A program made the translations under genes and the position numbers. Below are positions 49,489 to 58,013 of a DNA stretch of 64,000 bases, in pieces. Each line of letters starts with the position of its first letter. Within the stretch, counting starts at the first letter, position 1. Under the pieces are notes generated by a model, which had not been told where the DNA came from, searched no databases, and saw only the letters and a program-made list of their open reading frames with translations. Source of the DNA: Paenibacillus guangzhouensis (lineage in GTDB: Bacteria; Bacillota; Bacilli; Paenibacillales; Paenibacillaceae); the NCBI RefSeq assembly GCF_009363075.1, contig NZ_CP045293.1, positions 124,001-188,000 on the forward strand, given 5' to 3'.

Positions 49489-50817
49489 ATGGATGACCCT
49501 TTACCGAGTCTGTTAAATTTATTTTTTGTGGCCGTGCTCGTATTTTTGAATGGTTTCTTCGTCGCGGCGGAATTCGCGATGGTGAAAGTGCGGGGGAGCA
49601 GAATTGATACTCTCGTGCAGGAAGGAAGCAAGAATGCGAAGTTCGCACAGAGCATCGTTAATAATTTGGATGCCTATTTATCAGCTTGTCAGTTGGGAAT
49701 TACACTCGCATCACTAGGATTAGGTTGGCTGGGAGAACCAGCGATTGCACAATTGCTCAAACCGGTGTTTGAAGCATTAGGGTTTAGTGAAGTCCTTATT
49801 CATACGGTTTCTATCATTATTGCGTTTCTATTGATTACGGTTCTACACATCGTGTTAGGTGAGCTTGCGCCGAAGACGATGGCAATTCGGAAGTCGGAGA
49901 ATGTCACGTTGTGGGCTGCACCGTTCCTTATGTTCTTCCACAAGATCATGTATCCGTTTATCTGGGTGCTGAATGGGCTGGCGAACAATTTGCTTCGTCT
50001 GTTCGGAATCGCACCGGCATCGGAGCATGATTCTGCGCATACGGAAGAAGAAATTCGTATCTTGATGAAGGAAAGTAACCGAAGCGGTCTGATCGATAAT
50101 ACGGAGATGACGCTAGTAGATAATATATTTGAATTTGCGGAGACGACTGCGCGTGAGATTATGATTCCTCGGACCGAGATGATCTGTCTATACACACATC
50201 TGTCGTATGAAGAGAACAGAGCGATTGCACTTGAAGAAATGCGTACGCGCTACCCGATCTGTGAGCAAGACAAAGACCATATTATCGGATTTATTCATAT
50301 TAAAGATTTGCTCAAATCGGAAGAGCTGCAAGATTATCGTTCGATGATTCGCTCGATTACATCCGTTCCAGAATCGATGCAGATCAGTGCATTGTTGAAG
50401 CTGATGCAGAAGAACAAGACGCAAATTGCGATCTTGATCGATGAATATGGCGGTACTTCGGGTCTTGTTACCTTGGAGGATATTATGGAAGAGATCGTCG
50501 GCGAGATTCAGGATGAGTTCGATGAAGAGCGCCCTGCGATTGAGAAGAAGGATGAGTCAACTTACTCACTTGATGGTCTTCTGTTAATTGATGAGGTCAA
50601 TGATAAGTTCGGTCTCGAGATTGAGACGGTCGACTATGATACCATCGGCGGATGGCTGTATGCTCAAATCGAGATTCCACCGAAGAAGGGCTTATCGATT
50701 TCGCACGAAGATTATGATTTCATTGTTGAAGAGACGGATAACCTGCGTGTCTCTCGGATTACGCTCCGTAAGGTCGTACGAGACGCGTCAGAGGAAGATG
50801 CTCTGGAAGCAGTATAA
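49489..50817 (+). CDS. CNNM/CorC-type membrane protein with CBS pair (hemolysin family)
   Basis: Membrane protein of 442 residues. The N-terminal DUF21/CNNM domain (about 1-195) has four hydrophobic parts and the conserved NGFFVAAEFAMVKVR. Two CBS domains follow (about 215-335; REIMIPRTEMI and IDEYGGTSGLVTLEDIMEEIVGEI) and a C-terminal CorC_HlyC domain. Related proteins in Bacillota (MpfA, YhdP, YrkA) export Mg2+ or protect against excess Mg2+. A hemolytic role is not supported. The leader hairpin before it hints at regulated translation. Confidence 0.9.
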   Translation: MDDPLPSLLNLFFVAVLVFLNGFFVAAEFAMVKVRGSRIDTLVQEGSKNAKFAQSIVNNLDAYLSACQLGITLASLGLGWLGEPAIAQLLKPVFEALGFSEVLIHTVSIIIAFLLITVLHIVLGELAPKTMAIRKSENVTLWAAPFLMFFHKIMYPFIWVLNGLANNLLRLFGIAPASEHDSAHTEEEIRILMKESNRSGLIDNTEMTLVDNIFEFAETTAREIMIPRTEMICLYTHLSYEENRAIALEEMRTRYPICEQDKDHIIGFIHIKDLLKSEELQDYRSMIRSITSVPESMQISALLKLMQKNKTQIAILIDEYGGTSGLVTLEDIMEEIVGEIQDEFDEERPAIEKKDESTYSLDGLLLIDEVNDKFGLEIETVDYDTIGGWLYAQIEIPPKKGLSISHEDYDFIVEETDNLRVSRITLRKVVRDASEEDALEAV

Positions 50818-50835
50818 TCGAATAAATAATAACAA

Positions 50836-50875
50836 AAGGAGCCATCTGCACTATGCGGATTGGCTCCTTCTTTCA
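50836..50875. terminator. Bidirectional terminator between the CNNM and ROK genes
   Basis: AAGGAGCCA (50836-50844) pairs with TGGCTCCTT (50861-50869), with an inner TCTGC/GCGGA stem. T runs on the plus strand and TTTTG on the minus strand serve the convergent genes. Confidence 0.85.
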
Positions 50876-50899
50876 TTTATTTATCAATGCTGGGGTGAT

Positions 50900-51808
50900 T
50901 TATTCACTAAAACCTTGAATGAGTGCAGAAATACCTGCAAACGTACTGTGCGAGCTTTGCATCACCGTGTGGAACTCAGGTGTCTGATCTTGCATCGCTT
51001 GTCTCGTATAAGGCAGGAACAGATCGGATGCCTTCGCAATCTGGCCACCGATAATGACAAGCTTCGGATTGAACTCGGTCATGAATGGCTTCAGTACTTC
51101 GCCGAACATCTCTCCGAACTGCTTGAATACGGCAATAGCTTGTTCGTCGTGTTGATCTCGTGCCGCATCGGCAATGTCTTTGACATCGAGGCTTGCAGGA
51201 AGTCCTAGTTCAGCGGCAATGCGTAATACCCCGCGTTTGGAGATATAATCATCAATGATGCTGTCTCGGAAAGGACGGTCGTAGATCTCTTTATTTTTAA
51301 GTGCCACGCCTTGATCAATAAAAGCAGATCCCGTGCCTGTCCCAATCGTGATGCAGATAGCGCGATCGGATTTATTGGCAGGTCCGATGAATAACTGGCC
51401 TACGGCAAATAGGCGTGCATCGTTATCGAAGATGATGCGATAGTCCGGAATCATTCGGCTGCGCAATGCCAGGTCGGCATCGATGCGTTCACGCATGGCA
51501 TCCAAGATGCTCACGCCGTATAGAGCGTCGAATTTCTGCAACCCTTGAATTAAGCTGATGCCATGCTCATAATCACAAGGGCCTGGATAAGCGTACCCTA
51601 CGCCTGCGAATGTCTGGTTCGGATCGGTGATTTTGGCTGCTTGCTTGCAAATAAGGTCGTAGAAATGGTCGAGAATAAACGCTTTGCTCTGGTCTGAGTG
51701 TGAGGGATACGTTTCAACAGTAGATTCAATGACTTCGCCTTGGGACGTCGTGACAGCCGCTTTGATCGCCGTGCCGCCGACATCGAATACGATTGTGAAG
51801 GGATTCAT
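50900..51808 (-). CDS. ROK-family kinase without the zinc-binding motif
   Basis: Sugar-kinase-like protein of 302 residues from the ROK/actin-ATPase superfamily. The phosphate-binding start TIVFDVGGTAIKAAV, the catalytic-Asp segment IIFDNDARLFAVG and the TIGTGTGSAFI loop are present. The CxCGxxGCxE zinc signature of typical ROK kinases is absent, so the substrate is unclear; glucose, GlcNAc or ManNAc kinases are the nearest guesses. A truncated relative lies 190 bases upstream in the same direction. Confidence 0.85.
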   Translation of the reverse strand: MNPFTIVFDVGGTAIKAAVTTSQGEVIESTVETYPSHSDQSKAFILDHFYDLICKQAAKITDPNQTFAGVGYAYPGPCDYEHGISLIQGLQKFDALYGVSILDAMRERIDADLALRSRMIPDYRIIFDNDARLFAVGQLFIGPANKSDRAICITIGTGTGSAFIDQGVALKNKEIYDRPFRDSIIDDYISKRGVLRIAAELGLPASLDVKDIADAARDQHDEQAIAVFKQFGEMFGEVLKPFMTEFNPKLVIIGGQIAKASDLFLPYTRQAMQDQTPEFHTVMQSSHSTFAGISALIQGFSE

Positions 51809-51933
51809 AGGTTACACATCCTTGTTAGGTCTTCGTTGTGACGTTCGGGAGCCGTGCTCCCCTGTACATCATACTAAAATTCGTAGGCAAAAACCACTTC
51901 TAGCAGCGAAGCGGACATTCGCGGCAATAGAAT

Positions 51934-51964
51934 CGCCCATGGCTGCAAGGAGCAACCATGGGCG
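51934..51964. terminator. Strong hairpin between the two ROK genes
   Basis: CGCCCATGGCTGC (51934-51946) pairs with GCAACCATGGGCG (51952-51964), 13 positions with one G-U. T residues are sparse on both sides, so termination is likely for the upstream minus-strand fragment but not certain. Confidence 0.5.
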
Positions 51965-51998
51965 TAATTTATGTGTTGGGACTCATTCTAATTATCTG

Positions 51999-52436
51999 TT
52001 ATCCACCGACGTGCATAAGCTCACGAGGTTGTAGACTAGCCCAATTCGTATCTTGATCGAAGAAAATGCGATAATCCGCTGCCATGCGTGGCATTAGGCG
52101 CGTATCTGCTACAAGGCGATCTCTCATCGCGTCGATGATGCTTACACCGTAGAGCGATTCGAACTTCTTATGCTCCCGTATGTAGCTAATCCCTCTGTCA
52201 AGATCACAGGGGCCAGGAAATACATATCCGATTCCTGTAATGAGATCGGACCCAGAAATTGTTGCAGCTTGCTTCTTAATCAGTTCATAGAGATAATCCA
52301 AGAGAAAATGTCTGCTTTGATTCGAATACGCCGGATATACTCTGGCGGTCTTCTCTAAAACGTTCCCCGATTCTGAGACGATAGCGCTTCTAATCTCTGT
52401 TCCACCGACATCAAATACGATGGTATATCGGTTCAT
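51999..52436 (-). pseudogene. Truncated ROK-family kinase paralogue
   Basis: 145 residues that line up with the first 140 or so of the ROK gene at 50900-51808: TIVFDVGGTEIRSAI, GYVFPGPCDLDRGISYI and LYGVSIIDAMRDRL are near matches. The similarity stops just after the catalytic-Asp region (RIFFDQDTNW), where the chain changes to an unrelated tail ending in HVGG. The nucleotide-binding second half is missing, so kinase activity is unlikely. AGGAGG stands before its ATG, so it may still be translated. It looks like a tandem duplicate that lost its 3' half. Confidence 0.78.
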
Positions 52437-52573
52437 TGTGAAACCTCCTCATGAGAGCTGCAATGATGATTGCGCATACAGTTACGATACCATGTTCATG
52501 GGCCAAATGGTATTTCTCTTGCGCAGGATTTATGAATTTTTTGTTAACACTTTCGACACCTGAGGGCGAATTG

Positions 52574-52602
52574 TTGTTTTTATGGAAAGGTGTGGTTAAA
52601 TA
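52574..52602 (+). promoter_or_regulatory. Possible promoter of the crcB pair
   Basis: TTGTTT (52574-52579), 17-base spacer, TAAATA (52597-52602). The leader of about 30 bases is too short for a fluoride riboswitch. Confidence 0.5.
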
Positions 52603-52639
52603 GCAATATATCGTTTTCTGAAAAAAGGTGATGGCTGTA

Positions 52640-53041
52640 ATGATGTACAAAATTTTGGCAGTTGGTGCGGGTGGGTTTGTAGGTGCCCTGCTTCGTTATG
52701 GATTAAGTGAATGGGTCCCTCCTGTAGATGGCTTCCCGTGGGGAATTCTCGTCATTAACTGGAGTGGATGTCTATTCCTCGGATGGCTTCTTACGGCGGC
52801 GGGAAAGACGCTGCACATTCCGCCCATATGGACGCTCGCGCTTGGCACAGGTCTGACGGGGGCGTTTACGACATTCTCGACGTTTGCTGTGGAGACGTTC
52901 GGCCTGCTGGATCAAGGGCGATGGTTAACGGCAATAGTATATATTTTAAGTAGTGTCATAGGTGGATTGTTGCTGGCCTATCTTGGAGTCAAACTAGCCG
53001 CTGTACGAGACGCCAATGCAGCGGGGAGGAGTGATGTATAG
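52640..53041 (+). CDS. crcB: Fluoride channel subunit CrcB/Fluc, first copy
   Basis: Small membrane protein of about 133 residues with four helices. The family motifs GGFVGALLRYGLS, ILVINWSGCLFLGW and GLTGAFTTFSTFAVE (with the Phe-box and Thr/Ser track) are present. Fluc channels are dual-topology dimers that export fluoride; two genes in tandem suggest a heterodimer, as in B. subtilis. The start is ATG 52640 or 52643 after AAGGTGATGG. Confidence 0.93.
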   Translation: MMYKILAVGAGGFVGALLRYGLSEWVPPVDGFPWGILVINWSGCLFLGWLLTAAGKTLHIPPIWTLALGTGLTGAFTTFSTFAVETFGLLDQGRWLTAIVYILSSVIGGLLLAYLGVKLAAVRDANAAGRSDV

Positions 53042-53404
53042 ATGTTATGGATCATTGGCGTGGGTGGAGTCCTGGGGAGCATTAGCCGTTTTATGCTAGG
53101 GACCTGGGTCACCTCACGGACTTCCTCCTCTTATCCGTTTGGCACATTTGTCATTAATGTTAGCGGCTCGTTTATTCTCGGCTGCCTCGCTGCATTTCAC
53201 GGGCAGCACGAGATATCAGAGATGCTCTATGCTTTCTTTGGAATCGGCTTCTGCGGCGCATACACGACATTTTCGACATTTGGTGTTGAGACCATCCGAT
53301 TACTGGAGCGTAAGCGAACAGCACAGGCGATTATCTATGTGATCAGTTCCGTTGTGATTAGCATTGTAGTTGCGGGTGCAGGATTTCTGATCTTTAACAC
53401 CTAG
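53042..53404 (+). CDS. crcB: Fluoride channel subunit CrcB/Fluc, second copy
   Basis: 120 residues, four helices, motifs GGVLGSISRFMLG, GTFVINVSGSFILG and GFCGAYTTFSTFGVET. The start codon directly follows the stop codon of the first copy (TAG-ATG), so the two are translationally coupled and likely form one channel with opposite orientations. It lies convergent to the MFS gene, 15 bases away. Confidence 0.94.
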   Translation: MLWIIGVGGVLGSISRFMLGTWVTSRTSSSYPFGTFVINVSGSFILGCLAAFHGQHEISEMLYAFFGIGFCGAYTTFSTFGVETIRLLERKRTAQAIIYVISSVVISIVVAGAGFLIFNT

Positions 53405-53419
53405 GGGTGTCGACGATTG

Positions 53420-54661
53420 TTACATTTTCACGTGTAGGTTCGCTCTCTCTTCTCGGTGGAAGGAAGCATGAATCATGCAGCAGATGACGGCAAGGACACC
53501 GCCTGCCACAGCTATCCAAGCGGCGTAATGGATACCTCCTGCATCATACATAAAGCCGATGGCATAAGGCCCAAATAATCGGCCTAAGCTGCTAATGGCG
53601 CCTTCTACACCGAGATAGAACGGGGCATGGGATCCTGTGCGTTCACTGATGAAGGCAGGAACCGTCGGAGAGATTAACATCTCACCGATCGTTATTGTTA
53701 TCATTGCCAGGACAATCATCGGATAACTATGGTTCAAGAGAATCATGAGGAAGCCTGCCATATAGAATATTGCGCTTCCTGTCAGCTGCGAAGTGAGCTG
53801 CTTCATAAACCGGTCATTGAGCCAGCGCACGAACGGTTGACCGACAAAGATTAGAACGCCGTTCAGTGTCCAGAGAATACTGAAGGCGATAGGTTTCATT
53901 CCGATACTGTTCAGGAGGGTGGATATGCCTGTTCCCCAGATTGAATTACCGAACATAATGAATAGAGCTCCTAGAGACATGAAGAGATAAATCGGATACG
54001 CCGATAGTAATCGCCAAGTTTCTCGGAACGAAGATTTGGATTTCTTCTGCCCTTTGGTGTGATCGGTCGATGCGATATTTAAATCCATCTTGCTCATGAA
54101 TACCCAGAAGAACGTCGCGAACAAAAGAGAGGTTACACCATTCAAGACGAATGTGAGCTGGTAAGAAAAGCTTGCGATTATGCCGCTGCATGCCGTACCG
54201 ATCGCAACGCCCAGATTATTGCCCACGTAAGCGATATTGTACATTTCGCGTCGACGGTCCGCCCAGCGGAAGCCGATAAATGCGGCAATGGCTGGCATGC
54301 TAATTGCATTGAAGAAGCCTACACACGCCATGAGCAGGGCGTAGATATGGAAATGATCTGTGAACATTAATGAAAATAGGAATAAGGATGTCATGAATAG
54401 TGCGCTGACGACTAAGGCGCGCATACCCACGCGATGGAACAACGTACCGCCGACTAGTTGCCCCGCAATGCTCGCAAGCGCTTGTCCGAGCAGCACGAGG
54501 CCAGCATCCGCTGCGGAGCGATGGAAGAAGGAATAGATGTAGAGCGATGTTAAGGGCCACATAAACGCGCTGCCTAAGGAATTAACAAAGCTGGCTGTTA
54601 CAAAAACCCAAACCTCGCGGGGTAATTCTGACATTTTATTGAAGTGAAGTGAAAGCTTCAT
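53420..54661 (-). CDS. Major facilitator superfamily transporter
   Basis: About 12 membrane helices, 413 residues. The motif between helices 2 and 3 (GQLVGGTLFHRVGMRALVV) is a degenerate MFS motif A; a charged loop rich in Lys and Ser (KGQKKSKSSFRETWR) joins the halves. Drug or metabolite export is the general expectation, the substrate is unknown. I prefer ATG 54661 over the GTG at 54670 because AGGTGAT stands 5 bases before the ATG. Confidence 0.85.
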   Translation of the reverse strand: MKLSLHFNKMSELPREVWVFVTASFVNSLGSAFMWPLTSLYIYSFFHRSAADAGLVLLGQALASIAGQLVGGTLFHRVGMRALVVSALFMTSLFLFSLMFTDHFHIYALLMACVGFFNAISMPAIAAFIGFRWADRRREMYNIAYVGNNLGVAIGTACSGIIASFSYQLTFVLNGVTSLLFATFFWVFMSKMDLNIASTDHTKGQKKSKSSFRETWRLLSAYPIYLFMSLGALFIMFGNSIWGTGISTLLNSIGMKPIAFSILWTLNGVLIFVGQPFVRWLNDRFMKQLTSQLTGSAIFYMAGFLMILLNHSYPMIVLAMITITIGEMLISPTVPAFISERTGSHAPFYLGVEGAISSLGRLFGPYAIGFMYDAGGIHYAAWIAVAGGVLAVICCMIHASFHREERANLHVKM

Positions 54662-54726
54662 GATGATCACCTGTCTCTTAAGTCAATCTTGAAATATATA
54701 ACAACATATCATAGAGCATAGACAAG

Positions 54727-54797
54727 AAAAAGCCCTAGTGAGCAAAATCATACAAATTAGCGAATCGCACTGTATGATTTTACCCCATAGGGCTTTT
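54727..54797 (-). terminator. Two-level terminator hairpin after the siderophore ATPase gene
   Basis: Outer arms TAGGGCTTTT / AAAAGCCCTA (54788-54797 with 54728-54737) enclose an inner perfect stem AAAATCATAC / GTATGATTTT (54744-54753 with 54772-54781). On the minus strand the structure is followed by TTTTTCTTGTCT. Confidence 0.75.
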
Positions 54798-54842
54798 ACT
54801 AGTGAGGGTTGAACAGATGTAAACCGTGGTTCATTCTGTATG

Positions 54843-55706
54843 TTATTGAGCAGCAGCCATCGATTGGAGCGGAGCTTGCTTCGCCCCAGCCGATGGTCGG
54901 CTGGAGGAACTACTGTAAGGTGTACCTGCTAATTCGTAAGGTAGACAGAGCGGCAGACCCGTTCTTGGATCGGGTACGATATCCGCTTCGATGCCGAACA
55001 CATCACGCATGACATCCGGTGTGATCACTTCGGTCGGCGAACCCGAGCTTACGACTTTCCCGCTCTTAATCGCGACCATGTGTTGGGCGAAGCGGGAAGC
55101 ATGGTTCAAGTCGTGCACGACCATGACGATGGTGCGCTGTTCGGCTTGATTGAGCTGTTCGAGCAGCTTCAGAACTTCCAATTGGTGCGCCATATCGAGG
55201 AAAGTTGTAGGCTCATCGAGGAACAGTAGATCTGTGCCTTGCGCGAGCGCCATCGCGATCCATGCGCGTTGACGTTGACCGCCGGATAATTGATCCACGG
55301 GATGTTGACTAAAAGCACTCATACCTGTTACTTGGAGGGCCCATTCAATCATCGCTAGATCTTCTTTATTTAAGCTGCCGAATCCCTTCTGATGCGGGAA
55401 GCGGCCGTAGGAGACGAGCTCGCTGACGGTAAGACCGTCCGGTGCTGTAGGGTTCTGCGGCAGAATGGCAAGCTGCTTTGCAACCTCGCGTGTCGATTGG
55501 CGGTGCAAGGAACGTCCATCGAGGATGACCGTGCCTTTCTGCGGCTTCATGATGCGGGCCATTGTCTTCAGAATGGTCGATTTCCCAGAACCATTCGCAC
55601 CGACAAGCGCTGTAATTTTACCTTCGGGAATAACAAGGTTTAAATCCTCGACGATGAGGCGGTTATCATAAGCAATATTCAGCTTCTCCGTAAATAAACG
55701 TTCCAT
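54843..55706 (-). CDS. Iron-siderophore ABC transporter ATPase, FecE/YusV type
   Basis: ATP-binding protein of 287 residues. Walker A is [10 protein letters not shown] (near 36-45), the signature [15 protein letters not shown] near 138, Walker [13 protein letters not shown] near 160 and the switch His in MVVHDLNH near 193. The ending is a Ser/Pro/Ala-rich tail. No permease or binding protein is next to it, so like B. subtilis YusV it may serve several siderophore permeases. A Fur box lies inside its promoter. ATG 55706 follows AAGGGG. Confidence 0.9.
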   Translation of the reverse strand: MERLFTEKLNIAYDNRLIVEDLNLVIPEGKITALVGANGSGKSTILKTMARIMKPQKGTVILDGRSLHRQSTREVAKQLAILPQNPTAPDGLTVSELVSYGRFPHQKGFGSLNKEDLAMIEWALQVTGMSAFSQHPVDQLSGGQRQRAWIAMALAQGTDLLFLDEPTTFLDMAHQLEVLKLLEQLNQAEQRTIVMVVHDLNHASRFAQHMVAIKSGKVVSSGSPTEVITPDVMRDVFGIEADIVPDPRTGLPLCLPYELAGTPYSSSSSRPSAGAKQAPLQSMAAAQ

Positions 55707-55775
55707 TTCACTACCCCTTCTTTATCCGAAGCATTTGTATGTTAAATGTTAGAAGTTATCCTTTGATTTAGTTAA

Positions 55776-55804
55776 ATGATAATGATTCTCAAAATCATTG
55801 TCAA
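55776..55804 (-). promoter_or_regulatory. Promoter of the siderophore ATPase gene
   Basis: On the minus strand TTGACA (55804-55799), exactly 17 bases, TATCAT (55781-55776). The spacer is made of the Fur box. Confidence 0.8.
55777..55803. promoter_or_regulatory. Fur box
   Basis: TGATAATGATTCTCA followed by AAATCATTGTCA gives overlapping 7-1-7 inverted repeats close to the classical Fur site. It covers the spacer and part of both promoter elements, so iron-loaded Fur should block transcription of the ATPase gene. Confidence 0.87.
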
Positions 55805-55820
55805 TAGTTTTTATAAAATT

Positions 55821-55837
55821 CAATTTTGTACAATTTT
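55821..55837 (+). promoter_or_regulatory. Direct repeat upstream of the response-regulator gene
   Basis: CAATTTT occurs at 55821-55827 and again at 55831-55837, 10 bases apart, touching the -35 box. This spacing is typical of sites bound by OmpR/PhoB-type regulators, so self-regulation is possible. Confidence 0.4.
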
Positions 55838-55865
55838 TGACCTTGGGGAAGGGTGACGATAGAAT
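55837..55865 (+). promoter_or_regulatory. Promoter of the two-component operon
   Basis: TTGACC (55837-55842), 17-base spacer, TAGAAT (55860-55865), about 40 bases before the start codon of the response regulator. Confidence 0.7.
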
Positions 55866-55907
55866 CTAATAAGATGCATTCATATCGAAATATAAGGAGT
55901 TAATAGG

Positions 55908-56564
55908 ATGCCCCGAAAAATACTGATCGTGGAAGACGATATTCATATTTCCAAAATTATTAAAATGAATCTTATGTTAGTCCATTATGAGACCGTCGAG
56001 GTATACGATGGGTTAGCGGCGCTTGCAGCGGTGAAGCAAGAAAAGTTCGACCTCATCCTGCTGGATGTCATGATTCCTAAGATGGATGGGTTCGAATTCA
56101 TGGAACAAATAAAATCTTATGGCATTCCGGTTATTTTCCTGACAGCCAAAAATTCGGTCTATGACAAGGTGAACGGACTTAAGCTTGGGGCCGATGATTA
56201 CATGGTCAAGCCTTTTGAAGCGATTGAGCTGTTAGCTCGCATTGAGACGGTGCTGCGCAGATATGGCAAAGAAGAACAGGTGGTCATGATACAGCACGTC
56301 CGAGTCGACCTGGACAAACGGGAAGTAACGCTGCATGGGGAGACCGTTGAGCTAACGCCAAAGGAATATGATTTGCTAGTGGTGTTGTTGAAGAATAAGA
56401 ATATTGCCCTCTCTAGAGAGCAGTTCCTCGATAAAGTATGGGGCAGCGATTATTACGGCGAGACTCGAACGGTGGACATGCACATCAAGTCAGTGCGTAA
56501 GAAGCTTCAGCTACAGGATCAGATTAAGACCATTTACAAAATCGGCTATCGGCTGGAGGATTGA
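55908..56564 (+). CDS. OmpR/PhoB-family response regulator
   Basis: 218 residues. The receiver domain (1-120) has the acidic pocket Glu9-Asp10-Asp11, the phosphoacceptor Asp53 (LILLDVMIPKMDG), and Lys in VKPF near residue 103. The C-terminal winged helix (about 130-218) has the typical ELTPKEYDLLVVLLKNKN and TVDMHIKSVRKKL stretches. It is followed 3 bases later by its likely kinase partner. Its targets may include its own promoter and the ABC operon at 58943. Confidence 0.95.
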   Translation: MPRKILIVEDDIHISKIIKMNLMLVHYETVEVYDGLAALAAVKQEKFDLILLDVMIPKMDGFEFMEQIKSYGIPVIFLTAKNSVYDKVNGLKLGADDYMVKPFEAIELLARIETVLRRYGKEEQVVMIQHVRVDLDKREVTLHGETVELTPKEYDLLVVLLKNKNIALSREQFLDKVWGSDYYGETRTVDMHIKSVRKKLQLQDQIKTIYKIGYRLED

Positions 56565-56567
56565 GCC

Positions 56568-58013
56568 ATGAAATTTTGGCACAAAATCTTTTTGTTTTCT
56601 TTTCTAGCGTTCGTCGTCATCTTTAACGCAGCTTCGATTCTAGTGATCGAACGAAGCCATAACAAGATCCTGTCGCAGGAAATCAATGGCGCGTTAAGTC
56701 AGAATATGAGCATTCATTCTAGTATCGACGCGATTGTTCCGATTCTTCGAATCTATGATTCGCTTGATTATGAGAAGACGGTATTAACCAATATCGCCAA
56801 GGAATTCGTAGAGAAGAATAGCGACCAACAGGTGTATATCGATATTACAAATGATATAAATCAGTCGATCTACAGCAATGTTGATTTTAAGATGCCGATC
56901 CATCGGGAGGAACTCAACAAGCTAGCTGCGGATGAGATACATTATATTCTTCGCGATATTGATCAGCGTACGATCCTGTTCACCGCGAATATTACGGATA
57001 TTCATCATAAAAGCTATGTCTTCACCTATATGAAAGACGTAACTTCTTTGTACGAGGATCGCTTGGAGCAGTATCGCTTCTTCGCCAAAGTTGATATTGC
57101 TGCCTGCTTCCTCTATATGCTGGTCATGCTCTTCGTTAGCAGAGGGTTGACCAAACCGATTGATCGATTGAACCGGACGGCCCAAGGGATTGCGCAGGGA
57201 GGTTTTTCGGAACGCGTCTCATTGAAATCGAAGGATGAGATTGGTATTCTGGCTCGTAATTTTAATGAAATGGCAGCAGTTGTCGAGGATAAGATTCAAG
57301 ACTTGGAGAGGCACAATCAAGAGAAGCAGCGATTTATCGATAATTTTACCCATGAATTAAAGACGCCTCTAACTTCGATTATCGGCTATGCCAATTTCCT
57401 GCGAACGACGAAATATAACGAAGAACAGTACCTCGACGGCCTGGATGTCATTTATACCGAAGGGAAGCGATTAGAGTCGCTGTCACATAAGCTGATGGAC
57501 TTGATATCGTTGCAAGAGGGTCGTGGTCAGTTGGAAGAGCAAGACCTAAGATCAATCATCACCGAAATGAAACCGGCACTTGAGATGATGGCGAAGGAGA
57601 AGCAGATTGATGTCGTCCTCAATTGCGTAGAAGGCGGCAGACTGCTGTTGGACAAGGATTTGATCAAAGTACTGATTTTTAATCTCGTTGATAATGCGCT
57701 GAAGGCGTCAGCCTCCCAGCAGAGCATTACGATCCGGCTGTTCAGTCAGAATGATCGATCCGTGTTGGAAGTGATGGATCAAGGGATAGGTATCTCTGAA
57801 GCGCATCGTGACAACATTTTCGAGCCGTTCTATATGGCTGATAAAGCAAGATCGCGTGGCAATCAAGGGGCGGGACTCGGCCTCTCGATTTGTCAGAGTG
57901 TAGCAAGGATGCATGGGGCCGTCATCGAAGTCGCGAGTGAAGAAAATGAGGGCACGACGGTTCGCGTTATTTTCGAATCGATTCATCCGAAAGGCGGGGG
58001 AATTCATGAATAA
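56568..58013 (+). CDS. Sensor histidine kinase
   Basis: 481 residues. Helix 1 lies near residues 8-28, an extracytoplasmic sensor domain of about 150 residues follows, then helix 2 (near 182-203), HAMP (to about 258), HisKA with phosphoacceptor His262 (NFTHELKTPLTSIIGYANFL), and HATPase_c with the N box LIFNLVDNALKA and G boxes DQGIGISE and GAGLGLSICQ. The sensor domain is not one I recognise. The stop overlaps the next gene by 8 bases, so kinase and lipoprotein are coupled. Confidence 0.95.
   Translation: MKFWHKIFLFSFLAFVVIFNAASILVIERSHNKILSQEINGALSQNMSIHSSIDAIVPILRIYDSLDYEKTVLTNIAKEFVEKNSDQQVYIDITNDINQSIYSNVDFKMPIHREELNKLAADEIHYILRDIDQRTILFTANITDIHHKSYVFTYMKDVTSLYEDRLEQYRFFAKVDIAACFLYMLVMLFVSRGLTKPIDRLNRTAQGIAQGGFSERVSLKSKDEIGILARNFNEMAAVVEDKIQDLERHNQEKQRFIDNFTHELKTPLTSIIGYANFLRTTKYNEEQYLDGLDVIYTEGKRLESLSHKLMDLISLQEGRGQLEEQDLRSIITEMKPALEMMAKEKQIDVVLNCVEGGRLLLDKDLIKVLIFNLVDNALKASASQQSITIRLFSQNDRSVLEVMDQGIGISEAHRDNIFEPFYMADKARSRGNQGAGLGLSICQSVARMHGAVIEVASEENEGTTVRVIFESIHPKGGGIHE

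Noticed and set aside
50900-51808. Type II pantothenate kinase (CoaW)
   Set aside because: The FDVGGT start is shared by the superfamily, but the NDAR and GTGTG segments and the overall length fit the ROK family better.
52603-52645. Fluoride riboswitch suggested by GGTGATGGCTGTAATGATG
   Set aside because: The segment overlaps the ribosome binding site and start codons of crcB, and the pseudoknot partners and terminator of the crcB motif are missing.
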